Source: Erwinia sp. JUb26 | Lineage (GTDB): Bacteria > Pseudomonadota > Gammaproteobacteria > Enterobacterales > Enterobacteriaceae | Direction: 5' to 3' | DNA: 64,000 nt | Assembly (NCBI RefSeq): GCF_003751505.1 | Contig: NZ_RJVB01000004.1 | Span: 296,911-360,910 of the forward strand | Shown: one piece after another, positions 1-9,350 of the stretch | Numbering within the stretch: position 1 is the stretch's first letter | How the letters are laid out: every line of letters begins with the position of its first letter | Notes under the pieces: generated by a model | What the model was told of the DNA's origin: nothing | The model's database searches: none | What the model saw: the letters and a program-made list of their open reading frames with translations, nothing else | Made by a program: the position numbers and the translations under genes

Positions 1-186
1 AGGAGGAATAAACAGCAGCAGAAAGATATGGGGATCAAAATCGACCTGAAAACCGCCCGCTGCCAGGGCTGCACCCGCCGCAATCTGGATCAGCGGCAGG
101 GGGATTTTAGCGGACAGTAAATGGGATATAAAAACGGTAACAACAATGGCCATTATAAAAACTAATACAATGGTGATCAGCGACAT
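1..186 (-). CDS. Na+/H+ antiporter, CPA1 family (5' part only)
   Basis: This is the N-terminal 62 codons of a gene that runs off the left edge with no stop. The start codon is the ATG at 186-184, preceded on the minus strand by a strong GGGGAGG ribosome site. The protein opens with a hydrophobic helix (about residues 3-22). It then has IPLPLIQIAAGA and FDPHIFLLLFIPP, which match the first segments of YjcE/NhaP-type monovalent cation/proton antiporters of the inner membrane. It is divergent from the GNAT gene at 432 and shares a 245-bp intergenic region with it. Family assignment rests on this short, characteristic N-terminus; the exact subfamily is not resolved. Confidence 0.8.
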   Translation of the reverse strand, partial: MSLITIVLVFIMAIVVTVFISHLLSAKIPLPLIQIAAGAALAAGGFQVDFDPHIFLLLFIPP

Positions 187-308
187 TCGCAACCTCCCCT
201 TTTGGTAAAAATGGCATAACACATACAGACCTTCTCCCTGGTTAACTCAAACAATAAATGGAAAACAATCGGTCATTATGGCCGTCAGTCAGGGAGGGAT
301 GATACAGG

Positions 309-364
309 AAATATCTGATGGCGAGGGGATTAAGATTTTAACTGCGCATCGTTATCAGATATTT
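309..364. promoter_or_regulatory. 11-bp inverted repeat in divergent promoter region
   Basis: AAATATCTGAT (309-319) and its exact reverse complement ATCAGATATTT (354-364) are separated by 34 bp. They lie between the divergent antiporter and GNAT genes. Two perfect arms on either side of a promoter are what a dimeric regulator looping or binding cooperatively would need. No regulator can be assigned; this is inferred from symmetry alone. Confidence 0.4.
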
Positions 365-431
365 ATCTTTCACAGTTTCCTGCCGCGCGGTTAATAATCC
401 TCATAACTTAATTGCCCCGGTGGTGGAACTC

Positions 432-992
432 ATGACTGAACGTATTCGTTTAGCAAAAGTGGAAGAAGCAGAATTACTGCATGGACTATTACAGCGCGCC
501 TACGCGCCGCTTATTCCGCAGGGGATCCACTTCACCATTACCCGCTCCACCGTCGAGGACGTTCGCGCGGTGATCGCCAGCGAATCGACCTTCGTACTGG
601 AAAATGACGGCCGCCTGGTGGCCACGCTGACGGTGCGTTTCCCGTGGGCCGCCGACAGCAAGCAGGTGTCGCCGTGGCCCTTCCTGCACTGGTTTGCCGT
701 CGATCCTGTGTTCAAAGGCCAGGGTTTCGGCAGCCGGATTATTCGCTACGTTGAGGAAAGCTTCCTGCGCGATACGCTGAAATCCCCGGCGGTGTATCTG
801 GCGACGGCCATTAAACATCCGTGGCTGTCACAGCTCTATTTACGCCGGGGTTACCAGCCGTTTCATCGCGCGGTGAATCCGCTGGGCGTTGAACTGGTTT
901 ATTTAACCCGTGTCCTCGATCAGCAGCGCTATCAGCAGGCAAAAATTAAAGAATACGTGCACGATTTTATTGAAAACTCACTGACGGCTTAG
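432..992 (+). CDS. GNAT family N-acetyltransferase
   Basis: A 186-residue acetyl-CoA-dependent acetyltransferase of the GNAT fold. The motif-A region FAVDPVFKGQGFGSRII (about residues 87-103) carries the Q-x-x-G-x-G/A type pyrophosphate loop (KGQGFGS). The ATG at 432 is preferred over the in-frame GTG at 420 because GGTGG lies about 6 bases before it. It is the first gene of locus A, 28 bp before a peptide-type binding-protein gene. GNAT enzymes also accompany SnaA/YxeK-type monooxygenases in Bacillus sulfur-scavenging operons, where they acetylate S-modified cysteines before cleavage. A similar role here is an inference from gene order. Confidence 0.85.
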   Translation: MTERIRLAKVEEAELLHGLLQRAYAPLIPQGIHFTITRSTVEDVRAVIASESTFVLENDGRLVATLTVRFPWAADSKQVSPWPFLHWFAVDPVFKGQGFGSRIIRYVEESFLRDTLKSPAVYLATAIKHPWLSQLYLRRGYQPFHRAVNPLGVELVYLTRVLDQQRYQQAKIKEYVHDFIENSLTA

Positions 993-1020
993 TCGCCTTT
1001 ATTACCTTTCTGGGAAAACT

Positions 1021-2640
1021 ATGCGCTTAAATAATAAAGTGGCCATGATGGCTACGGTATCGCTGTTGGCTTTATCCGTCTCATCGGCATTTGCCGCCGC
1101 CGAACCACGCACGGGCGGCACCCTGACCTGGGGCGTGGAAACCGAACCTAAACCGTTAAACCCGCAGTTGAACGGCCAGTCGAAAGCCGAGCTGATCCTG
1201 CGCGTGGCCTATGAATCGCTGCTGGCGCGTAAGGCCGACGGCAGCTTCGTTCCGTGGCTGGCGGAAAGCTACCGCGTGGAGCAGGACGGCAAGCGGATTA
1301 TCTTTACCCTGCGCCCGGACGTGAAGTTCTCCGACGGCGCGAAGCTGAATGCGGAGGCGGTGGCGCAGAACTTCCGTCAGATCCAGGATCCGGCCTACTG
1401 CGCGGGGTCCAGCCTTTGCGCCCTGAGCCGCCATATCGACAGCATTGAAACCCCGGACGAGCGTACCGTGGTGCTGAATCTGAAGGCGGTTTACTCACCG
1501 TTCCTGGCCTTCGCCGCCGGTCTGAAACTGATTTCACCGAAATCCTGGCAGTCGCCGGACCTGAAAGCGGGCGGTGCCTCCGTGGCCGGAACCGGGCCGT
1601 TTATCCTGCAGCGCTATGAAAAAGGCCAGCAGATCGTCTTTGTGAAAAACCCGGAATACAACTGGGCACCGGCGAATGCCGCGCATCAGGGCCCTGCGTA
1701 TCTGGACGGCGTGACCTATCGCTTCCTGCCGGAGTCTTCGGTGCGCGTGGGCGCCCTGCTCTCCGGACAGGTTGACGCGATTGAGGGCGTTTCCGGTAAC
1801 GATGCCGGTGAATTTAAAAACAATCCGGACTTCACCTATCAGCACGCGCTGAATACCGGCACGCCTTATTCGCTGTTCCTGAACGTGGAATACGGCCCAA
1901 CGCAGGAACTCAAGGTGCGCCAGGCGCTGTTGCAGGGGCTGGACGTGGCGCCGATCCTGCAATCCATCTATCGCGGCGAGCGCACCCGCGCCTGGGGCAT
2001 CACTTCCCCGGTCGATCCGCTGTACACCAACGGCGTCGAAGGCAAATACGGTAATAACCCGGATCTGGGCAATAAGTTGCTGGATGAAGCGGGCTGGACC
2101 GCGCGTGATGCCGACGGCTTCCGCACTAAGGACGGTCAGCGCCTGAGCATTGAAATCATCCAGGCGCAGGCGACGGTGCGCGACCAGCGCGATGTGCTGC
2201 TGCAGGCGATTCAGGCGCAGGCTCGTCAGCGTTTGGGCGTGGAGCTGAAGCTCCGCTATGTCGATTCCGGCACCTATACCGAGCTGCGCAACAGCGGCCA
2301 GTTCGGCTCAATCGCCAACTCTAATACCGAAACCGACGGCATCGATATCGAAAACCACTACCTGCCGGTGAATGCCGGTGGTGCGATCAACTACAGCCGT
2401 ACCTCCGACCCGGCGATCCTGCCGCTGCTGAAAGGCGCTTCAGCGACCGCCGATGTGCCGGCCCGTCGTGGCTTCTACGCGCAGCTACAGCAGCTGGCGA
2501 TTATCGACCGCGCGGTGGCGATCCCGCTGTACGAACCGGAAGACCAGATTGCCGCCGCCAGCTACGTCAACGGTATCGGTTTCCGTCCCTTTAAACAGAT
2601 GCCGGAAAACGCCTACAGCGTCTGGCTGAGCGAACATTAA
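1021..2640 (+). CDS. ABC transporter substrate-binding protein (SBP_bac_5)
   Basis: A 539-residue periplasmic binding protein of the peptide/nickel class (family 5). Residues 1-26 form a Sec signal peptide (basic MRLNNK, hydrophobic core, cleavage near AFA-AAEP). The mature part has typical family landmarks: RTGGTLTWG at the N-terminus, a WLAESYRVEQDGK segment, and a DAIEGVSGN/KLLDEAGW pair in the C-terminal lobe. It is followed after 10 bp by two permeases and a double ATPase, so it delivers ligand to that importer. It resembles the binding protein of locus B (46193) in the segment around residues 215-255, which suggests related ligands. The ligand is unknown. Confidence 0.9.
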   Translation: MRLNNKVAMMATVSLLALSVSSAFAAAEPRTGGTLTWGVETEPKPLNPQLNGQSKAELILRVAYESLLARKADGSFVPWLAESYRVEQDGKRIIFTLRPDVKFSDGAKLNAEAVAQNFRQIQDPAYCAGSSLCALSRHIDSIETPDERTVVLNLKAVYSPFLAFAAGLKLISPKSWQSPDLKAGGASVAGTGPFILQRYEKGQQIVFVKNPEYNWAPANAAHQGPAYLDGVTYRFLPESSVRVGALLSGQVDAIEGVSGNDAGEFKNNPDFTYQHALNTGTPYSLFLNVEYGPTQELKVRQALLQGLDVAPILQSIYRGERTRAWGITSPVDPLYTNGVEGKYGNNPDLGNKLLDEAGWTARDADGFRTKDGQRLSIEIIQAQATVRDQRDVLLQAIQAQARQRLGVELKLRYVDSGTYTELRNSGQFGSIANSNTETDGIDIENHYLPVNAGGAINYSRTSDPAILPLLKGASATADVPARRGFYAQLQQLAIIDRAVAIPLYEPEDQIAAASYVNGIGFRPFKQMPENAYSVWLSEH

Positions 2641-2650
2641 CAGGTGAGCC

Positions 2651-3646
2651 ATGAGTAGCGAAACCACCCCCCTGATCAAAAGCGCCGGGCAACCGCGACA
2701 GAAACCGTCTTCCTCGCTGCCGTGGCGCATTGCGGGACGTATCGGCGGCGGCGCAATGGTGCTGTGGGCGGCGGTCAGCCTGTCGTTTATCGCCGTCTGG
2801 CTGGCCCCGGGCGATATCGTCAGCCTGCTGGTCGGTGAACAGGTACGTACCCCGGAAATCGAGGCGGCTATCCGCGCGGAATGGGGGCTGGATCGCCCGC
2901 TGTGGCAGCAGTATCTCAACTATCTGTGGCGCATCGTTCACGGTGATTTTGGCCGCTCTTATATGCTGAACGTTGACGTTGGCCAGCTGGTGTTTTCGCA
3001 GCTGCTGCCGACGCTGAAGCTGGCCGGGGCGGCACTGCTGGTCAGCGTGGTGTTTGCGGTGCTGGTTGCCGTGTCCACCGCGCACCGCCGCTGGGGGCGC
3101 AATTTCGCCAGCGGTCTGGAGCTGCTGCTGGCCTCCACCCCGTCTTTCTGGCTGGGCATCGTGCTGCTGTTCGTTTTCAGCTTCACGCTTCGCTGGTTCC
3201 CGGTGGCGGGCGATCGTAACTTCGCCGCGCTGGTGCTGCCGTCGCTGTCGCTGGGGCTGGCGCAGGGCGCGGTGGTGTCGCAGGTGCTGCGTCGCGGGCT
3301 GGAGGATGCGCTGGATCAGCCGTTTTCCCTGACGCTGCGGGCCTGGGGGATCCACGGAGTGATAGTGCGTCTGCGCCACGCGCTGCGCCATGCCGCACTG
3401 CCGGCGGTGACGCTGACCGGCTGGCTGGTCGGCGGCCTGCTGAGCGGCGCGGTGATCACCGAGCAGGTGTTCAGCCGCCCCGGGCTGGGTAAAGTCACCG
3501 TTGATGCGGTGCTGGCAAAAGATATGCCGGTGGTGCTGGCGGTGGCGATCCTCTCCGCGCTGGTTTACGTGGTGATGAGCACGCTGGTCGATATCCTCGG
3601 CCTGCTGATTGACCCGCGCCTGCGCAGCCAGGCAGAAAAGGAGTAA
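2651..3646 (+). CDS. ABC transporter permease, DppB/OppB type
   Basis: A 331-residue inner-membrane permease of the peptide/nickel importer class with about six transmembrane helices. The first helix is at about residues 31-55, followed by the periplasmic WGLDRPLWQQYLNYLWRIVHG segment found in DppB-like subunits. The EAA-type cytoplasmic loop is at about residues 218-245 (LRAWGIHG, then RHALRHAALPAV). It pairs with the DppC-type permease 3 bp downstream. It has a longer cytoplasmic N-terminus (about 30 residues) than most DppB proteins. Function is inferred from family and operon. Confidence 0.9.
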   Translation: MSSETTPLIKSAGQPRQKPSSSLPWRIAGRIGGGAMVLWAAVSLSFIAVWLAPGDIVSLLVGEQVRTPEIEAAIRAEWGLDRPLWQQYLNYLWRIVHGDFGRSYMLNVDVGQLVFSQLLPTLKLAGAALLVSVVFAVLVAVSTAHRRWGRNFASGLELLLASTPSFWLGIVLLFVFSFTLRWFPVAGDRNFAALVLPSLSLGLAQGAVVSQVLRRGLEDALDQPFSLTLRAWGIHGVIVRLRHALRHAALPAVTLTGWLVGGLLSGAVITEQVFSRPGLGKVTVDAVLAKDMPVVLAVAILSALVYVVMSTLVDILGLLIDPRLRSQAEKE

Positions 3647-3649
3647 GCC

Positions 3650-4489
3650 ATGTCCACGATGTTACTGACCCTGCGCCTGCCGCGCCGCATTCGGTTTGCC
3701 CTGCTGCTGTCCTTTGTTTTTCTTGCCGTGCTGGCGCTGGCCGCCGCGTTCCCAGGCTGGCTGGCACCGGGGGATCCGCTGCTGGCCGATCCGCTGAATG
3801 CCATGCAGCCGCCGTCGTGGCAGCACTGGCTGGGGACCGACCAGCTGGGGCGCGACCTGCTCAGCCGGGTGATTTACGGCAGCCGCTACTCCCTGCTGAT
3901 CTCGGTGGCGGCTATCGGGCTGGCCGTGGTTGTCGGCACCGCACTGGGCCTGCTGGCCGGGCTGGCGCGCGGCGTGGTCGATGAGGTGATTGGCCGCACG
4001 GTGGATGTGATTTCCGCCTTCCCCGATCTGCTGCTGGCGCTGATGCTGATCGCCTTTACCGGCCCCGGCACCACCAATCTGATTATTGCCCTGGGCGTGG
4101 CGTCGGTGCCGCGCTTTGCCCGCGTGGTCCGGGCGCAGACCTTTCTGATTGCGCAGTCCGGCTACGTTGAGCAGGCGCTAACGTTTGGCCAGCCGTGGCC
4201 TGTGCTGGTGTGGCGGCACGTGCTGCCGCACGCCATCGCTCAGGTTCCGGCGCTGGCGACGCTCGGCCTCGGCACCGCGATTATCGGCACGGCGGGGCTG
4301 AGCTTCCTCGGCATGGGGCCGCAGCCGCCGACGGCGGAATGGGGACTGATGCTGGCCGAAGGACGCAACTATCTGCGTAACGCGTGGTGGACCGGCGTCT
4401 GGCCCGGTGTGGCGATTACCCTGACGGTGGTGGCGGTGAGCGTGATTGGCCGCCACTGGCAGGCACGATTTGAAGGAAAACAGCTATGA
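3650..4489 (+). CDS. ABC transporter permease, DppC/OppC type
   Basis: A 279-residue second permease of the locus A importer. After the first helix it shows the DppC landmark HWLGTDQLGRDLLSRVIYGSR (about residues 59-79), then five further membrane helices. The EAA loop is around the segment GYVEQALTFGQPWPVL-RHVLPHAIAQV. The C-terminal PTAEWGLMLAEGRNYL motif is typical of the family. Its stop overlaps the start of the ATPase gene by 4 bp (ATGA), which indicates translational coupling. Confidence 0.9.
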   Translation: MSTMLLTLRLPRRIRFALLLSFVFLAVLALAAAFPGWLAPGDPLLADPLNAMQPPSWQHWLGTDQLGRDLLSRVIYGSRYSLLISVAAIGLAVVVGTALGLLAGLARGVVDEVIGRTVDVISAFPDLLLALMLIAFTGPGTTNLIIALGVASVPRFARVVRAQTFLIAQSGYVEQALTFGQPWPVLVWRHVLPHAIAQVPALATLGLGTAIIGTAGLSFLGMGPQPPTAEWGLMLAEGRNYLRNAWWTGVWPGVAITLTVVAVSVIGRHWQARFEGKQL

Positions 4490-6084
4490 CCGCGATTGTT
4501 GATATTCACAACCTCTCGATTCGTTTCGGCCCGCAGGCGGTGGTGGACGGGCTTAACCTGACCATTCAGCCCGGCGAGTCCGTCGCGCTGGTTGGTGAGT
4601 CGGGGTCGGGGAAAACCGTCACCGCCCGCGCGCTGCTGGGGCTTCAGGCCAAAGGCGCGGCGATCGATGCCGATCGTTTCACCATTCAGGGGCAGCCCGC
4701 GCTGGGCAACGGCGAGCGCGACTGGCGGCAGGTGCGCGGCCGCCAGATTGGCTACGTGTTGCAGGATGCGCTGGTGTCGCTGGATCCCCTGCGTACGGTG
4801 GGCCAGCAGCTGGCCGACGCGCTGAGGGCCAGCCAGCAGGTTGCGGTGAAAGATATTGCTGCGCGCAGTCTGCAGCTGCTGCATGAGGCCGGAATGGCCG
4901 ATGCGGAGCAGCGGCTGGCGGTGTATCCGCATCAGCTTTCCGGCGGGCTGCGCCAGCGGGTGCTGATCGCCTGTGCGCTGGCCGGGCAGCCCGCGCTACT
5001 GATTGCCGATGAACCGACCACCGCGCTGGATATGACGGTACAAAAACAGATCCTGACGCTGCTCCGGCGGCGGCGGGAAAACGGCCAGGCATTACTGCTG
5101 ATCAGCCACGATCTGGCGGTGGTGGCCGAGCTGGCCGATCGCGTGCTGGTGATGCGTGACGGCAAGGTGGTGGAAAGCGGGGAAACCCGCCAGGTCCTCA
5201 CTGCCCCGCAGCATCCGTGGACCCGCCGCCTGCTGCGCGCTATTCCAACGCCGCAGACGCGCGGCTTCCGGCTGGCCAGCGAACGGCTACAGGCGCTGCC
5301 TCCCCGCCCGATAGTAGGCGGCGAGCCACTAGTCAGCGTCAACAACGTACATAAATATTACGGCGATCGCCACGTGGTGAATAACGTTTCTTTCCAGCTG
5401 CACGCCGGTGAAACGCTGGGCGTGGTGGGCGAATCCGGCTCGGGAAAAAGCTCGCTGGCCCGGCTGCTGCTGGGACTGAGTGAACCGCAGCGCGGCAGCA
5501 TTGAGATTGCCGGTGAGCGCTGGAGCCAGCAGCCGGAAGCCCTGCGCCGCAGCCGTCGCGCCGGACTTCAACTGATTGCCCAGGATCCGCTCAGCTCCTT
5601 CGACCCGCGCTACAACGTGGAACGACTGATTGGCGAGAGTCTGGATACCGCCGGGATCTTCGGTTCGGCGCGCCGTCAACGGGTGCTGCAGCTGCTGGAT
5701 GAGGTCAGCCTCAGCCGTGAATTACTGCATCGCTACCCGCGTGAACTGTCCGGCGGGCAGCGCCAGCGCGTGGCGATTGCCCGGGCCTTTGCGCCGAACC
5801 CCGCGCTGCTGGTTGCCGATGAGCCGGTCAGCGCGCTGGATGTTTCGGTGCAAGCGCAGATCCTCGATCTGCTGGCCGATATGCAGACGGAACACCGCAC
5901 CGCCCTGCTGTTTATCTCCCACGATCTGGGGGTGATTCACCATCTGGCCGACCGGGTGCTGGTGATGAGAGAGGGGCGGATTGTCGAAAGCGGGGATGTG
6001 GAGCAGGTGTTTAACCATCCCGCTCACCCCTGGACGCAAAAATTACTTGATGCGCTGCCGGCGATGCCCGGCCGCGCGGCCTGA
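4486..6084 (+). CDS. ABC transporter ATP-binding protein, two fused nucleotide-binding domains
   Basis: A 532-residue double ATPase that energises the locus A importer. Domain 1 (about 1-255) has Walker [12 protein letters not shown], signature LSGGLRQR and Walker [13 protein letters not shown]. Domain 2 (about 275-530) has Walker [12 protein letters not shown], signature LSGGQRQR and Walker [13 protein letters not shown]. Most Dpp/Opp systems use two separate ATPases (DppD and DppF); here they are fused, as in GsiA-type systems. The start overlaps the permease stop by 4 bp. The flavin monooxygenase follows after 17 bp in what is probably the same transcript. Confidence 0.93.
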   Translation: MTAIVDIHNLSIRFGPQAVVDGLNLTIQPGESVALVGESGSGKTVTARALLGLQAKGAAIDADRFTIQGQPALGNGERDWRQVRGRQIGYVLQDALVSLDPLRTVGQQLADALRASQQVAVKDIAARSLQLLHEAGMADAEQRLAVYPHQLSGGLRQRVLIACALAGQPALLIADEPTTALDMTVQKQILTLLRRRRENGQALLLISHDLAVVAELADRVLVMRDGKVVESGETRQVLTAPQHPWTRRLLRAIPTPQTRGFRLASERLQALPPRPIVGGEPLVSVNNVHKYYGDRHVVNNVSFQLHAGETLGVVGESGSGKSSLARLLLGLSEPQRGSIEIAGERWSQQPEALRRSRRAGLQLIAQDPLSSFDPRYNVERLIGESLDTAGIFGSARRQRVLQLLDEVSLSRELLHRYPRELSGGQRQRVAIARAFAPNPALLVADEPVSALDVSVQAQILDLLADMQTEHRTALLFISHDLGVIHHLADRVLVMREGRIVESGDVEQVFNHPAHPWTQKLLDALPAMPGRAA

Positions 6085-6101
6085 AATAAAGGAGCACTAT
6101 C

Positions 6102-7442
6102 ATGAGTCAGACCCAATCCCAGCTGCGTCTGGGGGCGATTATTCAGGGACCATCCGGCAATATGTCCGCGTGGCGTCATCCCGACGCGCAGAGCGATGCC
6201 AGTATTAATGTTGAATTTGTGCAGAAGCTGGCAAAACAGGCGGAGCAGGCAAAGTTTGATTTCCTGTTTGTTGCCGACGGGCTGTATATCAACGCCCAGT
6301 CAATTCCGCACTTTCTTAACCGCTTCGAGCCGATCACCCTGCTCTCCGCGCTGTCGCTGGTTACCCAGAAAATCGGCCTGGTCGCCACGCTGTCCACCTC
6401 CTACAGCGAGCCCTTTACCGTGGCGCGGCAGTTCGCCAGCCTCGATCAGTTGAGCGGTGGTCGGGTGGGCTGGAACGTGGTGACCTCACCGCTGGAAGGA
6501 TCGGCAAAGAACTTCTCCCGCGACCGTCATCCTGAACACGACGAGCGCTACCGCATTGCCAGCGAGTATCTGCAGGTGGCGAAGGGGCTGTGGGATTCGT
6601 GGGAGGCGGATGCCTTTGTACGCAACAAGCAGACGGGCGAATTCTTCGATACCAGCAAGCTGCACACGCTGAACCACAAGGGCCACTACTTCTCCGTGCA
6701 GGGGCCGCTGAACGTCGGCCGCTCGCCGCAGGGCCGCCCGGTGATTTTCCAGGCCGGGGCGTCGGAAGCCGGTAAGGCGTTTGCCGCCGAAACGGCCGAC
6801 GGCATCTACACCCGCCAGGAAACGCCGGAGCTGGCGCGGGCGTTCCGTGAAGACGTGCGCCGCCAGCTGGTTGCCCGCGGCCGCAGCGCTGATGATATTC
6901 GCGTGTTCCAGGGTATTAGCGTGATTATCGGCGAGGATGAGGCGCAGGCCGAGGAGCGCTACCAGCAAACCGCCCAGCTGGTGACGGTGGAAAAAGCGCT
7001 GGAGTACCTGGGCCGCTACTTTGAGCACTACGATTTCAGCCAGCACCCGCTGGATGAACCGTTCCCGGATATTGGCGATCTCGGCCAGAACAGCTTCCGC
7101 AGCACCACCGACACCATCAAGCGTGATGCCCTTGAGCGCGGTTTAACACTGCGCCAGACGGCGCTGGAGGCGGCTACGCCAAGACCGGGCTTCTTCGGCA
7201 CCGCGGAACAGGTTGCCGACGGGCTGGAGCACTGGTTCCGTTCCGGTGCGGCGGACGGCTTTATCGTGCGCGGCGGCACGCCGACAGCCTTTGATGATTT
7301 TGTTGAGCAGGTGATCCCGATCCTGCAGCAGCGCGGACTGTATCGCACCGAGTACGAGGGCAACACGCTGCGTGAAAACCTCGGGCTGAGCGAGCCGGAA
7401 AATCAGTTTGCTGTGCAGGAACAGCAGGCGCTCAGCGCCTGA
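6102..7442 (+). CDS. LLM class flavin-dependent monooxygenase (NtaA/SnaA/DszA family)
   Basis: A 446-residue luciferase-like monooxygenase that would use FMNH2 and O2. The N-terminal [20 protein letters not shown], the core [12 protein letters not shown] (about residues 113-124), and FQAGASEAG near residue 215 are hallmarks of the NtaA/SnaA/DszA branch. That branch includes nitrilotriacetate, pristinamycin IIA and dibenzothiophene monooxygenases and YxeK-like enzymes cleaving S-modified cysteine. It needs a separate flavin reductase, and none is encoded nearby. Strong ribosome site (AAGGAGC) 9 bp upstream. It is the last gene of locus A and probably oxidises the imported compound; substrate unknown. 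Confidence 0.9.
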   Translation: MSQTQSQLRLGAIIQGPSGNMSAWRHPDAQSDASINVEFVQKLAKQAEQAKFDFLFVADGLYINAQSIPHFLNRFEPITLLSALSLVTQKIGLVATLSTSYSEPFTVARQFASLDQLSGGRVGWNVVTSPLEGSAKNFSRDRHPEHDERYRIASEYLQVAKGLWDSWEADAFVRNKQTGEFFDTSKLHTLNHKGHYFSVQGPLNVGRSPQGRPVIFQAGASEAGKAFAAETADGIYTRQETPELARAFREDVRRQLVARGRSADDIRVFQGISVIIGEDEAQAEERYQQTAQLVTVEKALEYLGRYFEHYDFSQHPLDEPFPDIGDLGQNSFRSTTDTIKRDALERGLTLRQTALEAATPRPGFFGTAEQVADGLEHWFRSGAADGFIVRGGTPTAFDDFVEQVIPILQQRGLYRTEYEGNTLRENLGLSEPENQFAVQEQQALSA

Positions 7443-7461
7443 TCTGACACCTTCTTCCCCG

Positions 7462-7489
7462 TTGCCCGGCAGATCGCTTCGCCGGGCAA
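7462..7489 (+). terminator. hairpin after locus A
   Basis: TTGCCCGGC (7462-7470) pairs perfectly with GCCGGGCAA (7481-7489) around a 10-base loop, 20 bp after the monooxygenase stop. No T-run follows, so it may end transcription only weakly or may stabilise the 3' end of the mRNA. Confidence 0.5.
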
Positions 7490-7669
7490 GACAGGCAAGC
7501 ATTAACACCGGAATACAGTAATCGTCTGTATCAAGGCTGCTGCCGACGTTATCCCACCGCGTCGAATATCGACCGACGGCTCCTTTAGTTCCGTTCAATC
7601 ATCCTCCTCCTTCTGTCATTCGTTCAAAAATCACTCAACCATAGCCTGTTTATTTGGCATCCCCATCCC

Positions 7670-7713
7670 CCGTGTTGCACTGATGTGATGCAATTGTCAT
7701 CCGTGTTGCACTG
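7670..7713. promoter_or_regulatory. two 13-bp direct repeats upstream of the RpiR gene
   Basis: CCGTGTTGCACTG occurs at 7670-7682 and again at 7701-7713. The spacing is 31 bp, about three helical turns, so both copies face the same side of the DNA. They lie in the 440-bp gap between locus A and the dipeptide locus, 170 bp upstream of the RpiR gene. Such phased repeats are a likely regulator binding site. The RpiR-family protein at 7883 is the obvious candidate, by position only. The rest of the 7490-7882 gap shows no gene. Confidence 0.45.
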
Positions 7714-7882
7714 CAGAATTTTCTCCCGGTTTAATAGCGTAAAAATCCCGCCACAAAAACAATCTCTGTAACGCAATGATTTATAGCAATAAAAAATAAC
7801 CCCACAAAGATGGCATGCATCGTGCTTTGTTAGTTTTGTGTCAGCAATGAGCTGAATGACAGCGAACTAACACGGAAACCCG

Positions 7883-8749
7883 ATGAGCGCGAATAACAAA
7901 CTCTTCACCCTTATTGAAGCCGCCTGGAGCAGCCAGACGCCGAGCGAAAAGCGCATCAGCTCCTGGCTGTTAAGCAACCGGGAACAGATTCCGTTTGAGA
8001 CGGCCGACGGCATCGCCCAGGCCACCGGCACCAGCGGCATCACGGTGGGGCGCTATCTGCGCAAAATGGGATTCCGCAATCTGGAGGATGTGAAAAGCCA
8101 GCTGCGTGAAACGCCAAGCCAGGCCTATAAACACTGGGGAGTGATCGACCGTCTGGACTCCTGGGAGCAGCAGCAGGCCCTGCCCGACCGGGTGAATCAG
8201 TCACTGCATATGGAGCTGGAAGCCATTCGCTACGTCTATCAGCTGGCGCAGACCGACACCTTTATGGCGGTCAGCAAACAGATTGCGCAGGCCGATGCCG
8301 TGGTGATCCTGGGTATCCAGTCGACGCGAGGCATCGCCAATACCTTTTTCAGCCACCTCGAGTATTTGCGCCCGCGCGTCAGCTATGCCGAAGGCAGTTC
8401 GGGCAGCTGGCTTGAATCACTCAACTCCGAATATGAAAAGCCATACGTGGTGCTGACCGATACCCGCGCCTACTCCACCGTGGCGCGGCAGTTCTGCCGG
8501 GTGGCCGCCGAACGCGGCGTGGCCATGGCGCTGGTCACCGACATGTGGTGCCCGTGGGCGCGGGATTATCAGGCCGATGTGCTGCAGGTGAAAACCGATA
8601 CCGGCAGCTTCTGGGACTCGCTCGCTCCGGTGAGCTGCCTTTATAACCTTCTCCTTTCTGCCGTAGTGGAACAGCTTGGGCCAACACTGTCGGCTCGTCT
8701 GGCCCAGAACCGCCTGCTACAGCAGGAATTTGGTCAGTTTGAACGTTAA
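7883..8749 (+). CDS. MurR/RpiR family transcriptional regulator
   Basis: A 288-residue regulator with an N-terminal RpiR helix-turn-helix (about residues 1-77, including PSEKRISSWLL and the recognition region GTSGITVGRYLRKMGF). A C-terminal SIS domain follows (about 125-265) that normally binds a sugar phosphate or an amino-sugar-like effector. It lies 16 bp upstream of the dipeptidase gene in the same direction, so it probably controls the D-Ala-D-Ala/importer operon and may be co-transcribed with it. The effector is unknown; a peptidoglycan-derived ligand would fit the neighbours. Confidence 0.88.
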   Translation: MSANNKLFTLIEAAWSSQTPSEKRISSWLLSNREQIPFETADGIAQATGTSGITVGRYLRKMGFRNLEDVKSQLRETPSQAYKHWGVIDRLDSWEQQQALPDRVNQSLHMELEAIRYVYQLAQTDTFMAVSKQIAQADAVVILGIQSTRGIANTFFSHLEYLRPRVSYAEGSSGSWLESLNSEYEKPYVVLTDTRAYSTVARQFCRVAAERGVAMALVTDMWCPWARDYQADVLQVKTDTGSFWDSLAPVSCLYNLLLSAVVEQLGPTLSARLAQNRLLQQEFGQFER

Positions 8750-8765
8750 AAGCAGGGATAAAAGC

Positions 8766-9350
8766 ATGATTCTGGAAACGCAACTTATCGATATTGCTGA
8801 TCAGTTTCCTCAGTTGAAGTTCGATATGAAATATGCCACGGCCGACAACATCACCGGCCAGCAGATTTACAGCACCGCGCTGTGCCTGCTGCACGTTGAT
8901 GCGGTTAAGGCGCTGGAAAAGAGTATTGAAATCGCCCGCCTGGCGGGTTTCACCCTGCTGGTGCTGGACGCCTATCGCCCGCAGAAAGCCCAGGAGCTGC
9001 TGTGGCGCGCCTGTCCCAACCAGGATTACGTGGTGCCGCTGAGCCAGGGTTCCAACCACAGCCGGGGGACGGCGATTGACGTCACCCTGCTGGATGCCGA
9101 TGGCCACGCGCTGGATATGGGTACCGGGTTTGATGAAATGGATGAATTATCCCACCCCTACCATCCCGCACTGGCGCAGGCTGCCCAACGCAACCGACTG
9201 CTGCTTAACGCGGTGATGTTCGGCGGGGGCTTTACCGGTATTGCGACCGAATGGTGGCACTTTGAATTGCCGCAGGCGTCGGTTTATCCGCTTATTGATG
9301 ATGTTTTCTCCTGTATTTCACCCGCACCGATTGACGGAGTCTTACCATGA
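8766..9350 (+). CDS. ddpX: D-alanyl-D-alanine dipeptidase (VanX/DdpX family)
   Basis: A 194-residue zinc dipeptidase that hydrolyses D-Ala-D-Ala. The metal and catalytic residues of the VanX family are all visible: R71 in LDAYRPQ, H98 and D105 in SNHSRGTAIDV, and E162 with zinc ligand H165 in TEWWHFEL. There is no signal peptide, so it acts in the cytoplasm on imported dipeptide, as E. coli DdpX does. The ATG at 8766 is chosen because an AGCAGGGAT-like ribosome site precedes it and family members begin here. The stop overlaps the following binding-protein start by 4 bp. Confidence 0.92.
   Translation: MILETQLIDIADQFPQLKFDMKYATADNITGQQIYSTALCLLHVDAVKALEKSIEIARLAGFTLLVLDAYRPQKAQELLWRACPNQDYVVPLSQGSNHSRGTAIDVTLLDADGHALDMGTGFDEMDELSHPYHPALAQAAQRNRLLLNAVMFGGGFTGIATEWWHFELPQASVYPLIDDVFSCISPAPIDGVLP

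Noticed and set aside
2591..3391. A 266-codon open frame on the minus strand
   Set aside because: It is antisense to the locus A permease, full of Gln/Arg/His runs and lacks a ribosome site.
8766..9350. Part of a vancomycin-resistance cluster
   Set aside because: No vanH or vanA-type ligase is present and the dipeptidase is joined to a dipeptide importer as in the E. coli ddp operon, so it is nutritional.
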